Both the position numbers and the translations under genes were made by a program. Shown piece by piece: positions 1 through 53,881 of a stretch of 64,000 nucleotides of DNA (the first letter of the stretch is position 1; every line of letters begins with the position of its first letter). Below the pieces are notes generated by a model. The model searched no databases and had not been told where the DNA came from. It saw only the letters and a program-made list of their open reading frames with translations. Origin of the DNA: Apostichopus japonicus. Taxonomy: Eukaryota > Echinodermata > Holothuroidea > Aspidochirotida > Stichopodidae. Location of the stretch: positions 28,731,341 to 28,795,340 of the forward strand of contig NC_092575.1 of NCBI RefSeq assembly GCF_037975245.1, read 5' to 3'.

Positions 1-3000
1 TTATTGATTGTTGGTTCCTCTGATGACTGGATTGGTGGTCTATGAACATGAATATTAGCATGAAGTTTGAAATTGAAGATATCTGGATATTGACCATGTG
101 AAATAAAGCTTATTAAACTAATCTAAATCTGTCATTGTTTCTTCTGTTCTTGAGAAGAATAATATGCAGTTTAGTAGTCGGTCTACTTATAGATTAATTG
201 ATGATTTAGATGTACTGAACTAAATCGACAACGACTATTGCGTTATTCTTGAAAAAACCTGAAATAATATTTAACCTTGGAAACCCTTGGAAGTAAAAAC
301 AGATGTTTTTTTCATGTACAGTATAAGCATAATCAAGTGATTCACGTATTGCACAAATTATTATGAAAAGTACAAGCTGTCTAGCGAGGCTAGCGTAACT
401 TTCATTAACATCTTATATGAAACAAAATATATATATGGAAAAAAAATTGATACTTTCTCCAGAAATGCACAAATACACATATGATACTTTTACTGCTCAA
501 CAATTAACATTATAATCTCCCAACCTTTTGATTTTTCCCGTGATGAAAGTGTTTAATTAAGTCGTTCAAGTAAAATCTTCAAGGAGTCCTTGTTTGGTAT
601 CTGGTACTACAAATGTAAAAGAAACCTCGCTCCCGTCCATCCAATACATGCTACAATTCTTGTGACATGTAATTAAATGAACAATTAAGCAGCGGCTCTG
701 TCTGAACAAGAAGAAATTAATATCACCACACATGCATTAGTGTTACATGTTGGATGGTATTTCCACACAGTCGAAGCAGACATTTGCGTATCATTTTAAT
801 AGAAAAATGTTGATGGCTTTCCTTTTAAGAAGCATTCTCGGTTGCTTTGAAATGATGTTAATAAAGGATACAAAAGACAGTGACAGTGCTATAAATATAT
901 TACTTACTTTGAAAGAAAACAAGTAAGACTGTCTGACTCATGCAACAAATTATTGCTTTGGGGTTTTGCAAAAAGCTGGCTTAATATTTAGGACAGCCCA
1001 AAGCAAGTTTGGGAGCAAACAAGATTGGAAGAAGCTGGGTCGTGTTGATAAAAGCCACTGCTGAAACAAACGATATAAGGTCTAACCAACTTCTCATGAT
1101 ATTAATTTCCAAGTTTAATCCTATTTCTATGCAGTAATAAGGTCTCACACATATGCAAAGAAGTAAGCTAAAAAGTAACATCCTTGAGACTGGAAACATC
1201 AGGTGGTGAACTTGGTAATAAAGTTGTGCATTGTGAATCCTTGTGAAAAATCTGAAATAAATCAATGCAGTAATTAATCATTAACTATTATAAACTACTC
1301 CCTTTCGCTGCAGCATGTCGTTTGATGAAGTGAGTAGCCATACATGCCGTAAAAATGAGTGTTTATTTGTCACCAATGTAGTGCTATGATCTGTTGAACA
1401 ATATTATTTATCATAGTATTAAAGTGAAGATCACTGCCTGTAGTACTGATAGCAGATACATTCAAATTAATCCATTGCAACCTTTGGGCTTATATAAACA
1501 GACAAACGTTCTGGCACAGTGCCTGTAGTTTAGTGGTAGGCATCATGTTAGTGTCATCTCCATCATTGACAGGCGCATTAAAAATAATTTAAGCCATACT
1601 TACCAAATTGGAATTGGCTTTTGTAAGTGATAATTGAAGAGCAATTAATGTTGTAAGGTAGACGAGGAAGTGCCAACGTATGTTGAATCACATGGTGTTA
1701 CATAGTAACACTTTCAAAACATTGGTTTGTGTATATTCGATTGAGTGTGGATTCCTGAACATGTCACAAACTACATAACTGTTCAACAATAATTGCATAC
1801 TTTCTAACATTCCAATCAGGTACAAAATTTGCAAAATGTGGTAATGGATAAAGGAGGTGTTCCGGAGAGTCACGAGGGAAATTTAAGTTCCTTCTTATTG
1901 GCAGCACCAACCCCCCCCCCCTCCCTACCCCCACACACACACACAAGAAAACTTCAGGATATATACATGATATATTCCAGACGAGAGTCAAGATTTTGGT
2001 AATGGAATTATTATTGCAGGTTTTCATTATGATAGCCCTTCTACATCCCCTTTCCTTTTCTTCTCTTTCCAACCCAACCCTCTTCTCCTGAAGCACCGCC
2101 AATAATGTGGAAGCAAAAAAGAGGGCGTGAGCATGTTGTGAAACATGATACTGTTGTACAGGCTTGTTGAAAGTAAACAAACTCTTGATTTTGCTAACAG
2201 ATTCCAGTACCACATCCCGAAAAAACATTCTGAGCTTTCACTTAAACTGTGATTTTCGCCGACGGGCAGTAATTGATCTCCCCGTACATGTTTTACTCCT
2301 GCCAAAAGTGCGCGAGAGATGACACCTATAATACCTAAAAGCACTCGCGCAGTAGCGAAACAACATGGTGCCTGTATCTGAGTTAACGCTACCTCAGTCT
2401 AAGATTCGGATGGGGGCCGGGGGCTGCAAATATTCCCTACTGAGGACTGGACGTGGTATGAAAACAAACACGGTTTGGATGGTTGTGTGTTAGTAACGAC
2501 GAGGCTTGAATCTTGAATGTGTATAAGAGACGAATACAAAACAGATACAAAAATACGACCAGAATGGTCGAAGCCAGGGCTACTGCCAAACCGAACGATT
2601 CAGAACGGGAGCGAAGACTGATCAACATGTCTCGAGATCTGATACACGTGACCTGTAATAGTAACGTCACTGTTCACATCAAAAGCAGATGTGGCTAAAA
2701 CAGTGACATGTAGCCTAGATAAATAGAGGGCAACAGATATGATGACCAATGACATCACAATATAAATGCATTATATATATGTAAATACGCCCTCATTTTG
2801 TGCAGTTCATTCCCACCTGTATATATGTTATATATGTTCAAAGTTCATTGCGGTCGTCGGGATGTCTGCTACACATTGCATATCTTCATCTTATCAACTA
2901 GTTATAACGTGCTGGATAAAGGTGAATGTTTTTATCCCTATAGCGATTTTAATACACAGATAACATAATTTATGTGTATCACCATATAGGCAAGTTTAAA

Positions 3001-3730
3001 TGTAGTTTATCTAGTAAAGAGTTGACCTATATTATAACCATGATGTAACGAAGAGCGGATCTTATATCTTAAACTGTGAGTGTATCGATTGGTAATCTAA
3101 GCGAGGGACCTGCAAGGGGTTCGTAAGCACAAACGTATTGTAACGATATCAAATTCTTTGATACTCATCGTAGATAATCCGACAAACACAAACCAACACT
3201 CTCCTAGGGCATGTACGGAGCGAAAATGACATTTGGAAGTAACCCCGCCCCCTTTTTCCACAAAGATCTCTCCTCTACCAAGAAAATAATCAGGTAAAAG
3301 GTCGTTACTCACAGGATTATTACGTCTCACAGTCACTTTATGAAGTGATACTATTAATTCGAGTAATGCACACATTAATGCACTCTGCCACGTAATGCCC
3401 ATATTCTAAACCTTCAAAAACTCGCATAATGTTAACTTGATTACCAAATCTGTCTTAAGGGAGGTAACAAGTGGTATTGCTTTAGTTCAACTTACTAGTT
3501 TCGTACCACTCGAAGTATGCATCTTGTATGCATCTTGCGCGTGGTAAAGATTATTCACCGGCTTTTGACAATGAAAGATAAGTTGTTTACTTAGCTAATC
3601 GTATCCCGTCTGACGTCTCTGTGCTTCTTTATCAATCACAATACTATATCATCGTTTACATGCAACAGCTTTGATAACTTATCATCTTCTGATATAACTC
3701 TTTTTTTTTCAAAGGATGTCACCATTACCT
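1..3730. other. Gene-free stretch
   Basis: I see no supportable gene, RNA gene or complete mobile element here. Open frames are short, have no recognisable domain and overlap on both strands. Local simple sequence includes a C tract followed by (AC)n near 1912-1944 and a small AT-rich patch near 2766-2840. The stretch lies 3' of the carbonic anhydrase gene, well past its stop codon. Confidence 0.6.
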
Positions 3731-4330
3731 GAATTCTAAACGCCTAACATTAGCCATGTTGACGAAATAGTGTAAGTTGGTTGAGTTTGTGTAAGTTATT
3801 TAAAGCAAATTGAATTTAATATGCTTGACACTGTATGTCAGCCTCAGGGAGAATTCTAAACGCCTGACAGTATAGCCATGTTGACGAAATAGTGTAGGCT
3901 GGTATTGTTTGTGATAGTTATGAAAAACCAAATTGATTTAATATGCTTGACACTGTATGTCAGCCTGAGGTGATTTCTAACCGCCTAACAGTATAGCCAT
4001 GTTGACGAAATAGTGTAGGCTGGTATAGTTTGTGATAGTTATGAAAATCCAAATTGAATTTAATATGCTTGACACTGTATGTCAGCCTGTGGTGATTTCT
4101 AACCGCCTAACAGTATAGCCATGTTGACGAAATAGTGCAGGCTGGTATAGTTTGTGATAGTTATGAAAAAGAAAATTTAATTTAATATGCTTGACACTAT
4201 GTCAGCCTGAGGTGAATTCTTAACGCCTAACAGTATAGCCATGTTGACGAAATAGTGTAAGCTAGTATATAAGCTTGTGTAAGCTGGTGCAGTTATTAAA
4301 AACAAATTGAATTTAATATGCCTGACATTG
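3731..4330. repeat. Tandem repeat, about 120-bp unit, five copies
   Basis: Five head-to-tail copies start near 3731, 3851, 3972, 4094 and 4214. Each opens with GAWTTCTAAMCGCCTRACA, runs through GCCATGTTGACGAAATAGTG and closes with GCTTGACACTGTATGTCAGCC. The outer copies are more diverged than the middle ones, as expected if unequal exchange homogenises the centre. The unit shows no reading frame and no transposon ends. Confidence 0.9.
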
Positions 4331-7300
4331 CCATATAAACTTGTTCAGGGTACAGGTTATCATAGCGTTATTGACAGTTAAATGTATAAACTTAAGCTAT
4401 CTTTAAAGAAGAATAACTCCTTTATCTGTAGCTATGCTGGAAATAAAATGTTATGTTTTTGTTCATCACACAACGAGGATTTACATGAATTATTAGTACA
4501 AATACAAAAGAACAGAATATATAAATGGCATACATGTTTTTAATTGCACGATATCAGTGTGTTGGTTACCTATAGATACATGCTGTATTAAGCAAACCCT
4601 TGGCTTTCCTCAATCACTAATGTATTCGGCACTGCTTGCAGTTAACATCGGCAAATTGTTAGGCTGCCATCTTGTTTTGTGATTTGTGTATGAGTGGTCG
4701 TCTGCAGGTCGTGCATGGTTTTACATGTAAATTAATCACGTGATGACATAGGCTAAGCTCGCCTGTGATCTTGTATATCAATAGAGCTACATTGTGTATT
4801 GATCTATGTTATAGGGCCAGTAACCATATTCGTGAGATTGCAATGGTCATATTATAAACATATTTGGCCTCAAATGCTCCCAGCTCTGATGTTATATACC
4901 CAGCAGAGACTTATTATCACATTTGTAAGCTACATAAAGAAACATCGGAGCTCGGATTATTCCAAGAAGGACATTATTAATAAGGTTATATAGAGTACAT
5001 AACAGCTGCCTCGGGTACACTGAATAAGGGAACTCTGCACTACGATATGTCGTAGTGTATCAAACGCTAACATTTACTTGCAAAAACTACTGCCGTTGTG
5101 TTTAAACTATAATGTTATCATCAAGGTTTGTACTTCAATTTTTATTTTGACCTGTGTCTTTGCATAAAGACTAAATCACAATTTCCTCATTGTGATATGG
5201 ACATAATGTTGTAATCACAGAGCTTACCACACACCCTGCCCCCGCCCCCCCTTCCGCCCCGCCCCCTCCCCCCCCCAAAAAAAAATAACACGAACAACGT
5301 AGCAGAGCCTGCATTCTAATTGTCCTTTCACTTTTAAGGATTATTCCATAGTGATTTAAAAAGTGAACCGATATTGACATTTACTCTGTGCACGGTTTGA
5401 TTACTTCAATTAGCTGACAAATACAGCTGAGGGCAAACTGCGAAATATAAATCACATCTAGAAGGAAATTGGAAAGGTTAAAAGAAGACAAATCGTTTCA
5501 CTGCACTTTATGAGTTCAGAGACCAATTAAAAAAGCGGAACGATTGCGCCAGTCGCATGCATGCTACCAATATATGGTCTCTCTCTCTCCACCAGTGTGT
5601 GTGTGGGTTCTTTTTCTTTCTTCCTCCTTTTCTTTTTCTTTTTATAATAAATGTCCAGAAATTTCGTTAGCGACGACGGAGTGTTTAGCTACATTAACTT
5701 ACCGAGCCTAACGAATGCGCAATCTAGTAAACGTTTAAGGTTAGCGTATGAATAATTTCCTGATATTTGACAGATTGATGGTCCATCGAGAACCATATGG
5801 GTGACAATCTTTAAGGGATGAAAGTTTACTTGATTTACTGATTGTGAAGTACATACATTGTATCATGTAACTATCCAAAGCATAGATGAAAGAAAACGAA
5901 ATTAAACGTACAAACTCTGTGGACTTATGTATGGGGTAGGAGAAGATGTTGTTTACAGGGTCGTTTCGATGTTATAATTGCCACCATACATGCGGGAACG
6001 CTGGTATGGAACTTAAGGTATTGAGCGAATGTTACCTGCTAATGATTAACAGCCATGGAACCATTAACTCGGTTTATTCACGAACAACTTTCTAGAACGA
6101 ATACTTTATTCGTATTTCGGCGATTTTGAACCAATATGTAATTAGAGTATTGTAAATCTCCATAGGCCTACCATTCATTTTCACACCATTTGAAGCATTT
6201 CATCAGAGAGTCTCGGGCAGGTTTGAATCAGTCATATTTACTTAATATCTGGATCTGCAGGTCTAAAATGCTTGTGCATGCCATCAAAATATTAAGTTAT
6301 CTTTGGCCCAGTATTTCTCAAAGTCAATTACTGAGTCCTATAGCCGTCTTATGTGAGAATGAGAAGTTGTTGAACCCGTTGCAATTGATAGAGTGTGCAG
6401 GGTCCTGCTAGCAAACATAGTAGAGAGGAAGTGAACCGGAAGTTGCACAATGTGCCGTCAGGTAAAACGATGCACGACGTTACTAACATTGACCAGTGAG
6501 TCATATCAAGCTAGCAGCAGTGAGCATACGTGTTGCAAGCAGGACTGTGCTTAGCCCTGTATGCATGGACTGAGGTTATGTACATTTCTCCCTGGTAATA
6601 GAACAGTATGCATCACACATACAGTAACCAAAGATTATTAAACCGAACTAAGGCCTTTATTGAAGCTTTCATTGCAACAATGGTAGCTCAGGAGACAAGC
6701 CAACAGCGCTTGCGCGAATCATGGAAACGTGAACCAAGCCTGGCTTGTCTCCAAAATGTGGAACAGAGGGGATACGATCATCAAAAGATATTAATGAATC
6801 GCAACAGTGATTCATATTTCAACTACAAATTGATGAGGGAATAAATGTGATAAGTGCTCTGCTCTTATGGACCGTGGTTGATGGTGGAACTATAATTAAA
6901 ATGATAACCTGGAGCAATATGTGTGGTTGCTGCAGGGGTGAGGGGGCTGCTAGTGCAATATACCTCCCCCTCCCCTCAACTAACGCTGTACAACACGTTG
7001 TACACCAACATGTCTAAATCAAACAACAAAGTTAATGATCATTTGCTTGTATGATTATATTGTCAAAATTGCCCGATATACTTACATATATTCCCTTTTA
7101 CCTTATTACCTTAACAAAATTATCCCATACCTTGCCAAAAACAGTAATTTAATTTAGAACACATATCGTTTTTGAAGCACGTGAATTGATAATAACCACA
7201 ATGACCCAAACTAGCATTCATCATTCGTGTATTCTTACGTAACAATATCCACCACCCTCCTACCAGACAACGGGACGATAAATTCAAATCAGTTACATTT

Positions 7301-8784
7301 TCACAAAATTCTTAACGTCTGAAAGCGGTGAAACAACCTTCCACCTTGACGTTTGATTGAACACTGCAGCTAGTCCATTTGGTAATATCATGGAATACTG
7401 AACTGTAGTGTGATTTGGATGTAGAAGCCCAGGTATCCATGTAATTATTGGTTCCATATATTACATTTGATACATTTGTGAGCGAAAAATAAACTTCAAT
7501 ATAGCAACCACAGCAACATCAAATTGACAATCATGGTCTCACTCCTCAGGTTAGGTGTCCGCTGAAACTTAAGAAACAATTATTGTCACAAGATTATAAA
7601 TGAAACAAATGAAGAAAACTTTGTGTAAACCATTATGAAACAGTTCTGAATAGCTTTGATAAATGCTACTGTCCTGTAAACGACAGCTACAGAAATCTAA
7701 CGACGAAAACTTATGGTCATATAACAGCTATCGAGCGATAACACGACAGTACGGTAATACTACAGTAATGCTACAACAAATAGGCAGTCCATGAAATCGC
7801 AGATCTCATCTCAAACCTTGGCACAAATAAACGTGCATACAAACAAGGCTGTTACTAAAGTACGTCCTCATGAGTGCAACACTTTCATTTATTTTATCGT
7901 TTGGAATTTAAATAGAAGCAATCAATATTACCTACCGGAATATCCTTGACTTGAAACTTGAAATTATTTAACCCCACATTTGAGGTCATTTACATGCACA
8001 AGTTTGCCTAAATTTGATCTTTACCTCATTTGGTCACGTGACATCTATGGTAATCTAGTTGTGTTTGAAAATTTCAGCCATATTGTTTTTTGGGTATGTG
8101 TAATGGCCAATTACATGCTTTGACCTTCTATGAATACGTGACACACATAGAGTACGTGATGCCTTTCTTGTGATTGAAGTATTGAAACATATTATTATTT
8201 TGGTATAACTAATGGCCACAATGTTTTTTTTTTTATGTGGCATTTATCATATGGCCCGACCTTAATCATATGACGTCATTAATCATGCAAACCCTGCACC
8301 ATATACCCATGCACATACCCACCAAGTTTGTCGACAAGTTTGATCTCTTAACGCATTTATCACGTGACGGACCTTTGCCATTTTACATTAAATAATGTGC
8401 TGCAAGCTTGCAGAGTCCGATATCCCACATAAGTATGAGGTTTTCGGCCGTTTTGTCACTTTCGAACGCTATTAATGGTCAAACATCTAGAAATGAGAAG
8501 ATACAAAAATCCTATACTTTCATTCTAAACAATGTTTACAATAACACTGCACATAATGATACATTGATAATACCGTAAACCTGTACTGAGGGCGCAACGT
8601 ACTCACAGTACAGTAAAGCTTCACTAGTATTATAATATTAAGTAATTGCTGCCAAGACATTACGATACGATTATATGATGCATGACCGTCTACATGTATA
8701 AACATATATATATATAAAAAGACTGTTGGGTAACCTAGAGGGGAAAATGTAGGTTTTTAATAAAGCGATATTCCAATTAAGTAG
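4331..8784. other. Gene-free stretch, 3' flank of the carbonic anhydrase gene
   Basis: No gene recognised. A G/C-rich homopolymer patch lies near 5236-5282 and a pyrimidine-rich tract near 5576-5645. From about 7970 to 8400 related phrases built round CACGTGAC or TACGTGA recur (near 8036, 8136, 8153 and 8361), which looks like an old dispersed repeat rather than a regulatory cluster. The 3' untranslated region of the carbonic anhydrase must begin at 8784 and run leftward. On the minus strand an ATTAAA lies at about 8756-8761, very close to the stop, and an AATAAA near 7890. I cannot choose between them. Confidence 0.5.
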
Positions 8785-47864
<39,080 letters not shown>

Positions 47865-50800
47865 AGTACCAACTTTAGCATTCAATCCAAGCAGAAAGAC
47901 AAGTTAACTTCGCACAGTCCGATGTTACGTAACCGGTAGCTATTCTTGAGCAGTGTTAGAACCGAAGGCACAGAGCACAATCAATCGCTGTAAGCTATGT
48001 AGTCTACTTAAATGCAATCACAGTGTTGATCTGTCCAAGAATGTAGATACATTATCATTGGTTGCGATCTCCACCTGAATGAACGATTTGCACACGGTAC
48101 TTCTAACAGCATCGTCCAACCAATGCCATTGTAGGGATACACACGTGCAAACCGAATATTAAAGGGAAATGTCTTGTATACAGTGCCATTTCCTTCGTTG
48201 TACATTTAGAACCTTTAGTAGTGCAAGTAGCAATTCAGCAACTCCTACATTCCAGTTCACATTGTAACGATCAATCGATTTGTTTAGAACAATTCGTAAC
48301 CGACCTTTATTGCAAAACGCAATCGAAATTCGTTTTACATATTGATATTTGAATATTCACATAACTCAATACATTTCTGACACGGGAAACCCTGCCCTAC
48401 TAAGAAAACGGCACAGTAATGTGACTATCACTATAAAAGAGGGCACTAGCATTCAAACGAATATTCGTCGTCTTGGCAACCGCTGTCATCACTATAACCG
48501 TAACGTTGGCATTTTCAAGTACACTCTCTACAGACGCCAGCGGGTAACATAGCAGAAACAAACTTAGTTATGGTCAGTGCAAGAAAAGTATTGGGATATA
48601 ATTAGCATTTTCATGAGATTCGACGTGTGATGGTCGTTTTCGTCATAATAAGCGGTTTTTTGTCCGTTCTGTACTGATATCTTCTCTTTTATAATGATTA
48701 AGGCAAACCGTTCATTTATGAGAACTTACCCAGTCGACGAACTCGTCATTATAAACTTCCGTAGTTTATTAAATATTCTCGTTGTGAGCTCTATTTAGCG
48801 GAAATGATTTATAGATGGCTGTATGAAGGTTTACGCAGACATGACCTACATTAGATTATAATGTTTAGTGTGAATATCGTTCATATAATAGTTATGATGT
48901 AATCAATATATTTATTGATGTAAAAACTGGAATGGTCTGGATGGACAGAACCAGTCGATAATGGTCAAGAGTTAAGTAGGTGAATAAGATACACATGCTA
49001 ATACAGACATTACTCTTTACTTGTTACTTGTTTATGTTACTTGTTTTGGTACCGTGTTGATCTCAGCTGAAAGCTTTCAGTTGAGGTATCATAGCTTTCA
49101 GTTGAGGTATCATAGCTTTCATGTGATTTTTCATGAATTATGTGACATTTTGCCAACGTGTTTGAATAACTGACATTTCGACAATTTTCCTTCGATTTGA
49201 CTGAAATTTCGTGAGAGGTTTGTGTGTGTTAACTTCTCAAATGTGCATTGAAGGTCACTGATTTGGGGTGTCACAAAAGGTCATTTCTGAAAACGTAAAA
49301 AATTCTACTCCATCAGCTTTTCCAAATTTGCTGAAATATTGTGGATATAACGTTTTAATGGTGGTGAACCAAATATTTTCAGGGGAAAAAATGACGTCGT
49401 GTGAGGGCCCAAACCAAGGCCTTCTGTATAAAGATTTCAGTTATAATATTCTCTTGGACAGCTCATAAGTTGACCACCCCCGTGTCAAATTTAATGGAAC
49501 GGTCCCACAATTGAACGGATTTTTTGGAATATTTTCCATACTTGAGAGTATCAAGCATGATGTGATTGGTCTATAGTTATGATTACAATTCGGACATCAC
49601 AATTTAATAATAAGGGTTGATTGATGTATTTTCTACGGATTTCCCACTACTTCCTCGTGTCAAATTTAATGGAACAGTCCCACAAAAGTTTAACAGAATT
49701 TTTTCATAGTGAAAGTATCAAGCATGATATGATTGGTCCATGATTACACGTTGGACATCACCATTGAACAATAAGGGTCGGTTGCTGTAGCTGCTACGGA
49801 TTTCCTAATAGCCCAGGACCTCCTGTAGCGCTAGCCTTAGCGCACAGCAATGAAAGAACAGGTTGGTACGGAAGCGTGGAAGAGACATGTTAACACATGT
49901 GTGCACACAGCCTTCTTGTAATACCCATATATCTAAAAGTGTATCCGATTGGCAACCCTTCTACCTGGCATGTTGGTTGCCCATATTAGATAGGGACCTT
50001 ATTGATTTTATGGGAGGTCAAGAGTCATCTGAAGTCAACAGGATAAAACCGCGAAAACCTTGTATTTCATTATTTCAAGAACGTAAACATGTAGGTTACC
50101 CATTCTAAGTTGGACAAATCCTTGATACAAGAAGGCCAAAATCATTTGACTTTATCTAGCTCAAATGTGAAAACGTGACAAGTCTCCTACTTCCACGAGT
50201 AGGTATCATATTGATAATAAATGTATTGACTTTTGTGAAAGTCAACATTCATCAACAGGTCGACATGAATGCATACCTTATATAAACAAAACGGTTTTCA
50301 TGATGTCTTACAAGGATAGCATTGGCTCATACCCTGTTACGATGAAGACATCCATCAAATCTCATTCTGGATTATATATATTGTAAATTGGCAGCTCTGC
50401 ATTTGAAGTATTCAAGAACGCAACTTAACAGTAATTACAGCATTTTTACTTTGTTATCATTGTTCATTTCAATAAACCAAAACATCATTCTTTATTTATT
50501 TATTTTCAAAACAAATGCTTACTACTTTTCTAACATAGTAACAAACTATGTCTGATAAGAGGTAGCATTAGACAAGGGAGAAATGAGATAGGAGGATTAG
50601 AAATGACTCCGTAATCTCACCTTTGTCTTAATATTGTTCGTACAACCAAACAGCTAAACTGCTCAGAAATATTGCCAATCAAAACAAATTTCTCAAATAG
50701 CAGCTTAGCTGAGCTTCTGCAGCGTTGCTGCTCTTCTTTCATAACGTAACAAAGTTGATGTTTGTTCCAATTGCATACTAAGATATCAACAAATAGTAAG

Positions 50801-53230
50801 CAACATCTTTACCATCACATTGGAATATATTACTTTCATGGTCACAAAATAAATGGGCATTTATAGAAATATGTTTATTATGTAAACATCCTTCACCACA
50901 CCACCAAGAATATTATCATAAGCTAGTTTACTAATATGAAACTTTTGTTAACTGGCTGCAGTGAATTGAAATGTTCCATGTTTCTATGACAACTCAACCC
51001 AGACGTTAAGAAGAGGACATAACGTTCTCCGGACATTTCTCAGCCTAGAGCATTCAATTAGCTTTGACCTTTCAATTACTAATTTTATTTAACTATAGCT
51101 GGGGGCTGATCTGGAGCATGTAGTAACATGTCCTGATACATATGAAGAGGGTATAGGCTGGGGATTCACATTTGGCTGTATAGCGTTGTAGAATATGTTA
51201 GTTTTCCACCCACCTGCACGTGCGACTTTTACTGCTATTGTATAATCCAATTTAAGGTCATAGTAAAGAATATTCTTGAGGAAAGGAAGTGCACAGGGAT
51301 TTAATTCCTGAACTTATCACAAGTATCATAAACAGACACTCTCGGTTACAACGAGAGTTTTATTGTTTCTTTGGCACAGGATTTCCCGTGACACAGCTTT
51401 CTTTCAACAGGCAAATGTTACTGGCACAATTACTTGACTGAAATTTTTATTGGTGTATGATTACTGCTGTCCACGAACTGAAGATTTTCCTGGAGGTTTC
51501 TCATATTTCAATTATGGAGTGTCGAGTTAGACATCATATTTAGCATCAAAAGTATATTACTGGTGTTTCGCGCTCGTTCATCAATGCGCGCATAGGATAT
51601 CACTGCAAAGAGTTGCCTTTGGTGCTGTGTGCTGACACCATCGAGCACCTCTACACACACCGAGTTTGACCGACGGAAATATAAATCTCCTGGCCTGCTT
51701 GATATAACATGTGTACCCGAAGTTCTCCCAAAATAGAAATACATTTGAAGTGGTACAATGCAATTTTTGGTTAGAACGGGATTGGAACATTGGTGAGCTC
51801 AGCACTATCACTTGCTATCGTGTATGGTTAAGGTGACAGGCTCGAACCTCGGTGGCGAGCACATTCCTTCCAGATTTCAATATTTTTTTAATATAATTTT
51901 TCCTACGGTCAAATATCTTTCCTCTGTTTATCTAAACATTATCTAACAAGGTATATCGACAATACAGTCAATTGACTCGATCGTGAGTAGCTCAGTTCAA
52001 CCCTCAGACTACATTAGAACAGGCCGGGGGGGGGGGGGGGTGTCGCTTACTTCACAGGTATCAAACGAAGCGGTGCTGCAGATTACTGATGTGATGGAAA
52101 CACTATGAAAACTATCAATGCTTTCACACATAATTCATTCATGTGGGCCTACTATACTGTCAGTACTAGGATATAACATACTCACAGACTAGTGTGATCC
52201 TATACTTGTCTGACCTTACACTGATCTTTGTGGATACAACAGCATATCTAGATCACAATCTGCTTGGGTACCACAAATGTAGGTTACCATGAGTAACAGT
52301 CAGGTTCAATATGTGTCGCGATTAGGCGATAGAATGACAGCCAAAAACAAGGGTCAAAGTAAAAACACCCGCTCATTTCTTGTGATTTTCAGGGACGTTG
52401 CATGGTATTTACAACTACGGACATGTATAAGTAACAACATATCGAACATTTGCCGATAAATATTAATATCATTTCAATTTCGAATAGAAAACATGACCAT
52501 TGAGTTGTTTTATCTTGTAAAAACAGTTACGGTCAGACGATTATTTAACGGCTCCTCGTTCGATATAGATGTTATGAATTTCATACCTTTCAAGGAACTC
52601 CAAATATGTTCTCTATATAAACACATAACACGTATAGTTGTTGCTTGCAGGGATTTATTTTCATTACCTTCGTGTCCCCCCGTCCCCCCCCCCGTCCCCC
52701 CTGGATTGACGCCCATCATTCCTTTTTATGTTCAACTGACATTATCATACATAGCGGTATTATAACATTCAATGTGAAATGAAGTACTTAACGGAATCGA
52801 GCAGAACCAGTATACGCGGACCTTAGCAAACCTTCGGTAGAAGAACTATATCTATGTATACTTCATAATCTAGTGATTGCACTGCTATATTCGCGATTTG
52901 AAGCCCGCCAGGTATTCGGACTTCACCCATGTCATATCTAGACTCAAGAGTGCGTTCAGTTATACTTCCTGGATTATATCAGCTTTACCACGAATAATGA
53001 CATCTATTGGTTTAGTCTTCGCCAGGAGCTTCGGCTAACTTCTTTTAATTGGTCTAGATTGATTGCTTCAACCACAGCATTAGCAAACCAAGCAAAAAGC
53101 AGCAAAATTAAGCTTACGTCATTCTGTAAGCTTAAACCAACAACAAAAGAGAGTAAGAACTTCTTGAATTAACTAAGGATTGGGGTGTAAATCACTTTCA
53201 AACTGACCCCACGTGACATACAGAAGATTC
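47865..53230. other. 5' flank of the carbonic anhydrase gene, no gene recognised
   Basis: I see no coding exon on either strand that I can support. The promoter should lie near the left end, but I find no convincing TATA box on the minus strand. Minor repeats: AGCTTTCAGTTGAGGTATCAT twice near 49070-49115, and the duplication listed at 49470. Confidence 0.45.
49470..49815. repeat. Tandem duplication of about 185 bp
   Basis: Two copies each hold GTGTCAAATTTAATGGAAC, GTATCAAGCATGAT, GATTGGTC, GGACATCAC and CTACGGATTTCC. They are diverged by substitutions and small indels. Confidence 0.85.
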
Positions 53231-53243
53231 GCTCTTCGTAACA

Positions 53244-53345
53244 CCGGGGAGTTCTTTTCCATAACAACTCCCTGGTCACACCGGAGTCAACTCCCTGGTC
53301 ACACCGGTGTCAACTCCCTGGTCACACCGGTGTCAACTCCCTGAT
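53244..53345. repeat. Dispersed hairpin copy 3 and 23-bp tandem repeat
   Basis: 53244-53275 is a degraded copy of the CCAGGGAGTTGTTAT hairpin. Its right arm continues into three further 23-bp units, each with CAACTCCCTGGTCACACCGG. Confidence 0.75.
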
Positions 53346-53881
53346 GATGATGCACTGCTATAAAATAAAAAAAACATGTTTAGGTTTGAACATCAAATAA
53401 ACACCTGTTTATAACAGCTTTTCCAACTGAACCTCACAGTGTTTATACACAAGGTCCTTATTCACACTTAAGAACGCATCCTTACTTGAAGTCCGCAAGG
53501 GCATTTAATTCCCTTAGTGTGAACGCTCACGTACTCGTACTTCAAGTCTTCGTGCGTTCTTAAGAATTATAATCCTTTAGGGGTTCTTCAATCCCTCTTG
53601 CGTTCTTAATAAATATAATTTGAAGGTAGCATACGCCCATTAGTAAGCCCCATTGACTTAAAAACTAAATCACAAAATTAGTGTGGTCTCTGAGTCTAGA
53701 TAGAAGTTCTCACTAGCTAAACGCGTCCCATCACCGGACAGCTGACACGTTGGCCTTTTATGGGACCATCAATTTTCCGTACCATGACCGCGCAGATATT
53801 TTGCTATCTGACGTTTTCGCCACTTGTAAACAAACCTCTTCACTCAGTAGTAAACAATTTCGTACGCTGCTCCTGGGAGCA

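Noticed and set aside
1517-1585. tRNA-like phrase with TAGTTTAGTGG resembling an A box
   Set aside because: No B box at the right distance and no clover-leaf pairing. Not enough for a tRNA or a tRNA-derived SINE.
6608-6844. 78-codon frame with mixed composition
   Set aside because: Looks protein-like in places but has no domain, no splice signals at sensible phases and no neighbours.
8756-8761. ATTAAA as the carbonic anhydrase polyadenylation signal
   Set aside because: Only about 25 nt past the stop codon, which would leave almost no 3' UTR. Kept as a possibility but not annotated.
47925-47932. TTACGTAA, a PAR/C-EBP-type bZIP site about 60 bp upstream of the start codon
   Set aside because: A single 8-bp palindrome is expected by chance in AT-rich DNA. 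No second site or core promoter supports it.
48428-48445. CTATAAAAGAGGG as a TATA box
   Set aside because: It faces the plus strand, away from the carbonic anhydrase gene, and no plus-strand exon follows.
51780-51865. GGCTCGAACCTCG resembling a tRNA B box
   Set aside because: A matching A box and acceptor stem could not be found. A worn SINE head is possible but unsupported.
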